Origin: Desulfobacterales bacterium HSG17 | GTDB taxonomy: Bacteria > Desulfobacterota > Desulfobacteria > Desulfobacterales > Desulfococcaceae | DNA: 25,584 nucleotides | Direction of reading: 5' to 3' | Assembly: GCA_030377945.1 (NCBI GenBank) | Contig: JAUCGD010000028.1 | Coordinates: 1-25,584, forward strand | In this document: one piece after another, positions 1 to 6,995 of the stretch | Numbering within the stretch: position 1 is the stretch's first letter | Layout: every line of letters begins with the position of its first letter | Program-made: the position numbers and the translations under genes | The notes under the pieces: model-generated | The model's input: the letters and a program-made list of their open reading frames with translations, nothing else | Told to the model about the DNA's origin: nothing | The model's database searches: none

Positions 1-2
1 GG

Positions 3-296
3 GTTATTCCTTCTATTTATGAAGGAATGAAAAGCGGCCATATTGAAATTTACGATTTACTATTAGGAAAAATTAACAATTTCTTGTCAAGTTTAGGAAT
101 CCGAACACATGGAGTAGATGTTGGTCAAAAAGTTAATTACGATTTCTGTAGCCCAACTGAATCAAATGAAAATGAAACTAACGATTATAAGCTTAAAGAA
201 GTTATAAAAGAAGTTAGAATGTTGCCTTATATTTTCAATGAAAAACACATTGTTGTTGAAGGTGAAGTCATTGTTTGGAGGTTTAGAAATGAGTAA
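3..296 (+). CDS. GrpE-like protein, C-terminal part (5' truncated by window edge)
   Basis: The reading frame is open from the first bases of the window, so the N-terminus is missing; about 97 codons remain. The visible part has a helical stretch (IYDLLLGKINNFL), a Gly-Ile turn and an acidic segment. It ends in a beta-like tail, VVEGEVIVWR, which resembles the C-terminal beta wing of GrpE nucleotide exchange factors (short loop, then a final hydrophobic strand). Similarity is weak and judged by eye. Its stop overlaps the start of the downstream Hsp70 by 8 nt (ATGAGTAA), which implies translational coupling and fits an exchange factor paired with that Hsp70. It could instead be an unrelated small helical partner. 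GrpE-like function is an inference. Confidence 0.4.
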   Translation, partial: VIPSIYEGMKSGHIEIYDLLLGKINNFLSSLGIRTHGVDVGQKVNYDFCSPTESNENETNDYKLKEVIKEVRMLPYIFNEKHIVVEGEVIVWRFRNE

Positions 297-1770
297 TAAC
301 GATCTATATTTAGGGATAGATTTTGGCACATCCACGAACTATGTTACGAGATGGAATGCCCAAAAAAAAGTAGCTGTCCCTGTTGTGGGTATAACTAAAG
401 ATCATGGAGGTTCTAATTTCATTGACAATATTATCTACTATGAATCTGTGAATAGTCAGATCATCGGAAAGCTTGCTTTTAAAAAGGGTATTACCGAACC
501 TTTCAATGTAGTTGAAGGTATAAAGCGCAAGCTTGAAAATGATAATTGGAAACAAAGAATTCCATCATTGAGAGAAGAACTTTCTGCTGAAGAAATTACA
601 ACAGATATTTTCAGAACTATTAAAAATCGTGTTGAAGAAATTCATGGCGGAAAAACTGTTGACGGTGTCGTAATCAGTGTTCCCTTTGCATTTCAGAGTA
701 AAGAACGGCAAAGAATAAAAAATGCTGCTGAAAAAGCAGGACTTAATGTGATGAAACTAATTGAGGAACCTGTTGCTGCTGCCATATGTTTCGGTTTGTT
801 TAACGAGGTTATCAAAAATAATATTGAAGAAAAAGTGCTTATTTTTGATTTAGGGGGAGGAACATTTGATGTAACTATATTTAACTTAGTAAAACAGTCA
901 GATAGTAATATTCGTGTTGAAGTATTGAATACAGATGGGCATAAAACATTAGGTGGCAAAGATATTGATGACATGCTCGTAAGAAAATTTGAAGAAAATA
1001 TTGGTTATGAATTAGCATTAATCTCTGATGAAAGGGAAAGAAGAAAAGACCAGTTAAATTTGATTGAAGAAGCAAAAAGAGTTAAAGAAGCTCTGGCGTT
1101 AGCGGAAGAAGACGATGCCTGCTGTACAGGTTTGGCACAGGGTAAAATGCTCGAAATGGATATAACATTAGATGATTTTAACGAATGGCTTATCAGACAT
1201 GGATTTATCGGTAGAATAAAAGAAGTCCTCGAAAATGCACTTGACGAAATTGAATTTGAACCTAGTGATATTGACAGAATTGTCTTAGTCGGCGGATCAA
1301 GCAATATAGCACTCATACAAGAAGAAATAGAGAAATTTTTTGGGAAAAAAGCAGAGTCAATAAAAAATCCAGGTGAACTTGTTGGTGAAGGTGCCGGTAT
1401 TTATTGTGGCAGTCTTTTAGATAAAAATCTGAGCTATGAAATTATTACAAAAATCAGTCATGCCATTGGTGTCAAAACAGGGACAAAATTTACTCCCCTT
1501 ATACAAAGGAATAGTAAATATGAAACATTCTCTGATATTCGATATTTTAGTATAAAAAATAAAACAAACAGGAATACAAAAATTGATGTTTATCAAGGTA
1601 ACTCAACTGATATCATTGAATGTTCATTTGTTGGTGAAATTCAAATTGACGGTTCTGAATTCCCTGACAACAAAATAGGGATTCAACTTGGAACAGATAA
1701 AAACGGCATTGTCAGCTATAAACTTTATAAAATTGAAGAATCTGATCCATTCTATGCAGGGAGGGTTTAA
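289..1770 (+). CDS. Hsp70-like ATPase 1 (short, lidless DnaK-type)
   Basis: A 493-residue actin-fold ATPase of the Hsp70 family. It shows the phosphate-1 motif GIDFGTSTN (residues 9-17), a lysine at the DnaK K70 position (IKRKL, K79), EEPVAAA (about 159), phosphate-2 DLGGGTFDV (from D187) and adenosine motif VLVGGSS (about 332-338). About 120 residues follow the ATPase, starting ISHAIGVK, consistent with a reduced SBD-beta. The helical lid is absent (DnaK is about 640 residues) and there is no DnaK-like hydrophobic linker. The ATG at 289 is chosen because GGAGG (277-281) sits 7 nt upstream; the in-frame ATG at 238 has no such site. The gene overlaps its upstream neighbour by 8 nt and the next gene by 1 nt, so it lies inside an operon. 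Family assignment is certain; the client is unknown. Confidence 0.93.
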   Translation: MSNNDLYLGIDFGTSTNYVTRWNAQKKVAVPVVGITKDHGGSNFIDNIIYYESVNSQIIGKLAFKKGITEPFNVVEGIKRKLENDNWKQRIPSLREELSAEEITTDIFRTIKNRVEEIHGGKTVDGVVISVPFAFQSKERQRIKNAAEKAGLNVMKLIEEPVAAAICFGLFNEVIKNNIEEKVLIFDLGGGTFDVTIFNLVKQSDSNIRVEVLNTDGHKTLGGKDIDDMLVRKFEENIGYELALISDERERRKDQLNLIEEAKRVKEALALAEEDDACCTGLAQGKMLEMDITLDDFNEWLIRHGFIGRIKEVLENALDEIEFEPSDIDRIVLVGGSSNIALIQEEIEKFFGKKAESIKNPGELVGEGAGIYCGSLLDKNLSYEIITKISHAIGVKTGTKFTPLIQRNSKYETFSDIRYFSIKNKTNRNTKIDVYQGNSTDIIECSFVGEIQIDGSEFPDNKIGIQLGTDKNGIVSYKLYKIEESDPFYAGRV

Positions 1771-3905
1771 TGGGGAAACAAAATAAAAAAAAGGTTGATA
1801 AAAAAAGTAAACATAAAAAGCCAATTAATAACGTGCCTGAACTTAAAGGAGATTATAAGGATTATTTTGATAAAGATTCAATTGCTGAAAAACGATATAA
1901 TTGCGCTAAAGAACATATCAATAATAGACTTCAAATGTCTGAAATTGTAAAAAAATATGGTGTGGAAGATGCATTCGTCAAAGATGCGGTAAAGAGGTTT
2001 AAACAAAACGGTGGCATTCATTGCTTCAAAGATGATGATGACATGAAGGATCCTCATTCTTCAACGATGAACGAAACTGGAACAAATATAAGTTTAACAA
2101 AAAAAATGTGTAACTTGTTTAAAGGAGAAAAAGATAAAAATAATACCAATGATAAATCTACTGATGAAAGAAAAAAAATGATACCTAATAAATCGGATAC
2201 TAATGATACTGAAAAAAGTGAGGAAGGAAAATATTCAGATATAGATTCAATAAATAAAAACCAGACTAAAATATTTGAAAAATTTCAGACTAAAATATTT
2301 GAAAAAATTGAAACAATAGAAAAATCGTTAAAAAATGACTTATCAAAAATTTATGGTTTTCAGGAAAGCATTCAAGCCATCAAAAATAAATTTGATGATA
2401 GTAGCCAATTTCTTGAAAATATTTCAAATTATTCTTCATCTACAAAAACAAACCTACAAAAACAAACAAAGATGGTCGAATCAGTACAAAATATTGTTAA
2501 ACAATTGCCCTCCAATATGGAAATTAAAAGATCACAAAGCGATGTTTCAAGTCGGTTAAAAAATATTGAAGAAGATATTTCTGATCTAACAATGGACATT
2601 CCAAAAAAACTTAAATTTATTGAACAGTCATTTGATTTACTACAAGGAAAACTTGGTTCCCTTGACGATATTCAAGAGACACTTAAAGATAAAGGTATTT
2701 CAATAAGGCAGGAATTCCCACCGACTGGAGAAGAAGAAGATGTTATTATTCAACTCGCTAAATATGGTGAAAAGATTCTTAATCATCTGACAATAGCCGC
2801 AAGGCATTATGCAAGAAACCGGCAAGATATCTCACGCGCAGGTCATGAAAAACATTTACAAGAGCTACAAAAAGAACAAAAAAAATCCTTTAAAAATGGT
2901 AAATCAGAAGGTAAAATCGAAACTGTTGAAGACTTAATAAAACAATTTGACTTAGGTTCACTCTTTAATAGCAAATCTCAAGAAGGTCAAACCATAGTCG
3001 CTTTTTTGAAAAATAATGGCTTAATAGAAGATGAAGAACTTGTACAGGATACTGTTATAGAAATTGATGAAAAAAATAGAGGTCAACTTGAAGTGAAAGC
3101 GAAATTTCAAGGTCTTGGTGCATTTAGTGTCAAAAAATCCTGTCTTAAATTAGGCGGAAAAATTATCCGCAAGGCAGAGTTAGAAGCAAATGAAGGTACT
3201 ACTGAAAGAAATAAAAAATCAAAAACAATTCCTGACATCCAAATAGAAGCAGAGTACAATAATGAGAAGGGTATGAAGTCAGAAGTTTCTCCGAATAATG
3301 AAGAAAAAGCATCTTCAGATCAATCTCAACAAGACAAAGATGTTATTACAAATGAGAATGACGAAAGTGTAAAAAGTTCAACTCCTGACATCCAAATAGA
3401 AGCAGAGTACAATAACGAGAAGGGTATGAAGTCAGAAGCTTCTCCGAAATTTATTGATAAACAAGTCCATAAAACAGATAATGTTAATATAGAAAACGAT
3501 GAAGCAGACAAAAATATTTACAACCATGAGAATATACCTGTTGAACAAAGTGATGAAGAAAAAGTATCTCCAGATCAATCTCAACAAGGCAAAGATGATA
3601 TTAAAAATGAGAATGACGAAAGTGTAAAAAGTTCAACTCCTGACATCCAAATAGAAGCAGAGCACAATAATAAGAAGGGTATGAAGTCAGAAGCTTCTCC
3701 GAAATTTATTGATAAACAAGTCCATAAACCAGATAATGTTAATATTGAAAACGATGAAGCAGACAAAAATATTGAAAACGATGAGAATATACCTGTTGAA
3801 CAAAGTGATGAAGAAAAAGCATCTTCAGATCAATCTCAACAAGGCAAAGATGATATTAAAAATGAGAATGACGAAAGTGTAGAAAGTTCAACTTCAGGGG
3901 AGTAG
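1770..3905 (+). CDS. HTH / coiled-coil protein with GrpE-like segment and acidic repeat tail
   Basis: A 711-residue protein I cannot name. A lysine-rich start is followed by a helix-turn-helix-like segment (about residues 37-86; SEIVKKYGVEDAFVKDAV) of the type seen in transposase or regulator N-termini. Then comes a low-complexity charged linker and a long coiled coil (about 165-320) containing an 8-residue duplication (QTKIFEKF, DNA 2262-2309). A compact domain spans about 325-470 and ends GGKIIRKAELEA, which recalls the last beta strands of GrpE. The tail (from about 488) is acidic, Ser/Gln/Asn-rich and built of repeats of 85 residues. The ATG shares one base with the stop of Hsp70-1 (TAATG), with GGGAGGG at 1759-1765. 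It may be a scaffold or adaptor and exchange factor for the neighbouring Hsp70s; that role is an inference. Confidence 0.85.
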   Translation: MGKQNKKKVDKKSKHKKPINNVPELKGDYKDYFDKDSIAEKRYNCAKEHINNRLQMSEIVKKYGVEDAFVKDAVKRFKQNGGIHCFKDDDDMKDPHSSTMNETGTNISLTKKMCNLFKGEKDKNNTNDKSTDERKKMIPNKSDTNDTEKSEEGKYSDIDSINKNQTKIFEKFQTKIFEKIETIEKSLKNDLSKIYGFQESIQAIKNKFDDSSQFLENISNYSSSTKTNLQKQTKMVESVQNIVKQLPSNMEIKRSQSDVSSRLKNIEEDISDLTMDIPKKLKFIEQSFDLLQGKLGSLDDIQETLKDKGISIRQEFPPTGEEEDVIIQLAKYGEKILNHLTIAARHYARNRQDISRAGHEKHLQELQKEQKKSFKNGKSEGKIETVEDLIKQFDLGSLFNSKSQEGQTIVAFLKNNGLIEDEELVQDTVIEIDEKNRGQLEVKAKFQGLGAFSVKKSCLKLGGKIIRKAELEANEGTTERNKKSKTIPDIQIEAEYNNEKGMKSEVSPNNEEKASSDQSQQDKDVITNENDESVKSSTPDIQIEAEYNNEKGMKSEASPKFIDKQVHKTDNVNIENDEADKNIYNHENIPVEQSDEEKVSPDQSQQGKDDIKNENDESVKSSTPDIQIEAEHNNKKGMKSEASPKFIDKQVHKPDNVNIENDEADKNIENDENIPVEQSDEEKASSDQSQQGKDDIKNENDESVESSTSGE
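2262..2309 (+). repeat. 24-bp tandem duplication inside the coiled coil
   Basis: Two adjacent copies of a 24-bp unit beginning CAGACTAAAATATTTG encode QTKIFEK-type octads at the start of the coiled coil. The phase is kept (8 codons), so this is a small in-frame expansion. Confidence 0.8.
3231..3893 (+). repeat. In-frame tandem repeats (255 bp) encoding the acidic tail
   Basis: The motif CCTGACATCCAAATAGAAGC recurs at 3231, 3384 and 3639. The last two units are 255 bp each (85 residues, starting PDIQIEAE and ending near DESVKSST), nearly identical to each other. The first unit is only 153 bp (51 residues) and lacks a 102-bp, 34-codon internal block. All length differences are multiples of three, so the reading frame is preserved. 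The high identity between units points to recent duplication. Confidence 0.92.
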
Positions 3906-3961
3906 CCATTATTTTCAGGCAATTTTTTTTGCAAAATTACGTTAATTAAGGAGTAAATATA

Positions 3962-5608
3962 ATGTCTCTACCGTTTTTTTGTGGAATAGACTTAGGTACA
4001 ACAAATAGTACTGTATCAATAATCAGAATGGAGAGAAGAAGTGATGACCCCATGGATCATTTGGAAACTCGGCCTATCCATCAATATGATGAAAGTTTTC
4101 ATTTTGACAAGGATAGTATAATTCTTCCTTCATCAATTTATTTTGATTTGGACAACAGCAGAGTTTATACAGGAAAATATGCAAAATCAATGTATGCCAC
4201 CGGAGACAGGCCGATGCAAACTATTCGGTCTGTTAAAACTCGAATAGGGGGGGAATCTTTAGTTGAAATTCCGAAAATTAATAGCCCTGATAACATTCAA
4301 TACTTTGACATGGTTCAATGTTCTGCATTACTACTCAAGACAATTCGTCAATCTTTGAAGGAGCAATTTGGACAGGATATTGATGAAACGTTTATAACAG
4401 TTCCGGCCGCTTTCAATACAGATGAAAGGCAGGCAACCATTAATGCTGCTTTTTTGTCTGGATTCAAAAAGATTGGCATTTTAGATGAACCTACAGCCGC
4501 CTTATTATACTATATTAATGGCGGTGAAGGAGATCTGTCTGATGATTTTATAGAAAATGATAGTGAGTATAAATTAGTGTACGATATTGGTGGAGGAACA
4601 CTTGATGTTAGTATAGCAAAAATTTCAGAAGATGATGAAGGAGATGTAGAAGTTGATATTGTTGCAAGGTCTCCCAGAATGGATTTAGGGGGGGATGATT
4701 TTGATCAATATATAGCAGCATATTTCCTGTCTGAATTTGAGAAACCAAGAAAATCTATTGAAAAAAGATCTAAAGAAGAGCAGAGTAAAATTATAGCAAG
4801 AATTGTTTCACAGGCAGAAAATTATAAAATTGAGTTGAATAAAGCAATCAAACAAAAGTTGGGAGAATCCAAAAAACTGGAAAAAATTAAAAAATATGTC
4901 AATTTTGAAATTGTTAATAACATGTATATTCAGGAGATTGTACTGACAAAAGAAATTGTAGATCAAATTTTATCAGGTTTGATTAATGGAAAAATATTAG
5001 ACCCTGTGGAAAGAAGTTTAAAAAGTGCAAAACTTAATAAAAGCAAAATTTCAGAAGTATTGATTACTGGCGGTATGTCAAATTTTTATTCTGTTGAGGA
5101 AGCACTACGAAATTTTTTTGGTTCAGGTATTCGTTTAATTCCAATTGATAGCGTTACAGCAGTTTCAAAAGGAGCTGCTATTCATCATTATACCAAGTAT
5201 AATGATAAGCTTATAAAAATAAAACTAAAAGACATTATGTCTGATGATATTTTTATCAAAATAGGTGATGAATTTGAAATTTTTATTCCTAAAACAACTA
5301 AACCGGATACAGAGGGTACTTTTACATACACAGTACCAGAAGCTTTGGCAGATTTAGCTGTGTTTTTATATAGTGGAACCGGGAGCAAACCGGAAAATTT
5401 TGTACCTCTGTCTGGTAAATTTATTCCATTATATCGGAGATATCTTGAAAGAGAAGAAATAACAATTCATTGGAAGCTTAATAAAAATAAGATTATTTCA
5501 ATTGAAATTCCTGAACTTAATGGACACTTTAAGGTTCAAAAAAATCAATCTTATGGAACAAAAGAAATTGAAAATAATTTTATCCAAAAACTTAAGATAA
5601 ATGAGTGA
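3962..5608 (+). CDS. Hsp70-like ATPase 2 (strongly diverged substrate domain)
   Basis: A 548-residue Hsp70-family protein. The ATPase domain has GIDLGTTNST (residues 8-17), VKTRIGG with a lysine at the DnaK K70 position (K92), VPAAF, LDEPTAAL, DIGGGTLDV (from D208), DLGGDDFD, and an altered adenosine motif LITGGMSN (about 367-374). After SKGAAIHHY the remaining region (about 405-548) has no recognisable DnaK linker or SBD-beta signature. It contains its own beta-rich stretch (IFIKIGDEFEIFIPK, TFTYTVPEA), so the client-binding part is new or highly diverged. AAGGAG (3948-3953) lies 8 nt before the ATG. The gene begins after a 56-nt gap and overlaps the next gene by 8 nt (ATGAGTGA). It is probably an ATP-driven partner within the same complex as the other two Hsp70s. 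Confidence 0.92.
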   Translation: MSLPFFCGIDLGTTNSTVSIIRMERRSDDPMDHLETRPIHQYDESFHFDKDSIILPSSIYFDLDNSRVYTGKYAKSMYATGDRPMQTIRSVKTRIGGESLVEIPKINSPDNIQYFDMVQCSALLLKTIRQSLKEQFGQDIDETFITVPAAFNTDERQATINAAFLSGFKKIGILDEPTAALLYYINGGEGDLSDDFIENDSEYKLVYDIGGGTLDVSIAKISEDDEGDVEVDIVARSPRMDLGGDDFDQYIAAYFLSEFEKPRKSIEKRSKEEQSKIIARIVSQAENYKIELNKAIKQKLGESKKLEKIKKYVNFEIVNNMYIQEIVLTKEIVDQILSGLINGKILDPVERSLKSAKLNKSKISEVLITGGMSNFYSVEEALRNFFGSGIRLIPIDSVTAVSKGAAIHHYTKYNDKLIKIKLKDIMSDDIFIKIGDEFEIFIPKTTKPDTEGTFTYTVPEALADLAVFLYSGTGSKPENFVPLSGKFIPLYRRYLEREEITIHWKLNKNKIISIEIPELNGHFKVQKNQSYGTKEIENNFIQKLKINE

Positions 5609-6230
5609 TGCTATGCATGATTTTAACAAACCATTAGTTTATCAAACTGTTGAAAGAATTAGAGAATCCATAAACCGTCGATTTGAAAAAGATGCGAATT
5701 TATATATTTCAAATCAGGATAGCCAGAAAATAAAAAATGCCCTGAGAAATTCAAACCTGAATATCATTTATTTATGGTTTAAAAACAGAAAACATTCAGC
5801 TGAAATACTGACTAAAGTTATATTAAAAAATGCGTGGTTAATGAAACCTATTTCTTATGAAAAAATGAAAGAATTTTTTAAGCCAATATTTGATACATGT
5901 GAACAAAAATTTTTTCTTGAGGTCGCAAAAGAATCTATTGAAAATAAAACCGAAACATCTTTCGATCTAAAAAGACTGTTAAATGACATATATTATGACA
6001 AGGCTGATATACAACTATGTGAACATATTTTAGAAAATGGACATAATGATCTTGAAGTTTTAAAAACATGTTTTCAAAAAACAATAAAAAATAATTTATC
6101 TGGCAATCTGATATATAAAAAGGTGAAAAAATATTTAAAGAATTATCCAAATTTGAACCAGAGTATTCGGGCACTTAATATCACTCATCTAACAGAAGAT
6201 GAACAAAAAAATTTAGCAGCCATCATTTAA
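5601..6230 (+). CDS. Helical-repeat protein, N-terminal part (ends at in-frame TAA)
   Basis: 209 residues, predicted almost wholly alpha-helical, rich in Lys, Asn, Leu and Ile, with helix pairs suggestive of HEAT/TPR-like repeats (LTKVILKNAW, KRLLNDIYY, LEVLKTCFQKTI). No catalytic motif, signal peptide or membrane segment is visible, and I do not recognise the family. Its start overlaps the stop of Hsp70-2 by 8 nt, so it is probably translated by coupling; no strong Shine-Dalgarno precedes it. Its TAA (6228-6230) is in the same frame as the following gene. The frame stays open straight after the stop, so this may be the front half of one roughly 458-codon gene. A scaffold or client-adaptor role next to Hsp70s is an inference. 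Confidence 0.75.
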   Translation: MSDAMHDFNKPLVYQTVERIRESINRRFEKDANLYISNQDSQKIKNALRNSNLNIIYLWFKNRKHSAEILTKVILKNAWLMKPISYEKMKEFFKPIFDTCEQKFFLEVAKESIENKTETSFDLKRLLNDIYYDKADIQLCEHILENGHNDLEVLKTCFQKTIKNNLSGNLIYKKVKKYLKNYPNLNQSIRALNITHLTEDEQKNLAAII

Positions 6231-6269
6231 AAAAATGAAATTGAAAATGAAAAACCAAATCAAATATGG

Positions 6270-6977
6270 TTGGAGAGATTTAGGCGATTGGGAAAGAATG
6301 CTTTTGATGTAACAAAAGAGTATCTTGTTAATTCGGGATTCAAAGATCCTAATTATAAACTAATGGTGAATGATATTATCATAAGAATAATTAAGAATGA
6401 AAGAAGATACCAAGATTACTTTCTCAAAAATCTTACAGAGTTATATCGCTCTAATTCAAACGTAAGATATAGTTTAATACATGGTGTTAAAAGAATTACG
6501 GACACAGATATCAAAAACAAAATTATTCGAGAATTCCAAAATATTGGAATCCCGGATGTAGAAGTTCTTCAAGAGATTACAGATGAGATATTAACAGGAT
6601 ACGAAGATGAATTATGGATCGACTGCATTGAAGATGTTTATAACGAAATTATGCAAAATTCAGAAAAAAAATATATTGCATATATTGCCCATATATTTAG
6701 AAAAAATGATAATTTTAAACCTTGGTTTAGAAAGTTATTATCCGAATATGGCGATCAGCAATTGGTACAGGAATTTGTTGCAGAACTTTTGAAGAAAGAA
6801 AGAAATTCATATTATGTTAATATCGCATTAGATTATTGGAATAAAAATCAGGATGATTACTTAAAAAGAAAACTGTCAGAAGTAATAAAGGAAAAGCAAT
6901 TTCGGAGTCCAACAATCAAAGCTTTTGTTTTTGATCATGATTTTGAACTGGCTAAAAGACTGTATAGCCAAGCTTAA
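6270..6977 (+). CDS. Helical-repeat protein, C-terminal part (possibly split gene)
   Basis: About 235 residues, all-helical, same composition and style as the preceding gene (VNDIIIRIIKNE, LIHGVKRI, EFVAELLKKE), resembling HEAT-type repeats. No family is recognised. The frame is open back to the TAA at 6228-6230 and holds no in-frame ATG before 6363. Possible starts are TTG at 6270, without a Shine-Dalgarno, or TTG at 6288, with GGAGAG at 6272-6277. The absence of a good start and the shared frame suggest it is the second half of the upstream gene, cut by one nonsense codon. An independent TTG-started gene cannot be excluded. It ends 18 nt before the ATG chosen for Hsp70-3. Confidence 0.6.
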   Translation: MERFRRLGKNAFDVTKEYLVNSGFKDPNYKLMVNDIIIRIIKNERRYQDYFLKNLTELYRSNSNVRYSLIHGVKRITDTDIKNKIIREFQNIGIPDVEVLQEITDEILTGYEDELWIDCIEDVYNEIMQNSEKKYIAYIAHIFRKNDNFKPWFRKLLSEYGDQQLVQEFVAELLKKERNSYYVNIALDYWNKNQDDYLKRKLSEVIKEKQFRSPTIKAFVFDHDFELAKRLYSQA

Positions 6978-6995
6978 AAGGGAGTGGATTTAAAA

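Noticed and set aside
238..288. 17-residue N-terminal extension of Hsp70-1 from an earlier ATG
   Set aside because: The extension lies inside the upstream gene, has no Shine-Dalgarno, and Hsp70s begin shortly before the GIDxGT motif; the ATG at 289 has GGAGG in place.
3326..3766. Two similar antisense frames of 61 codons
   Set aside because: They are mirror images of the acidic repeat units in the 711-residue gene; repetition of the sense gene explains them.
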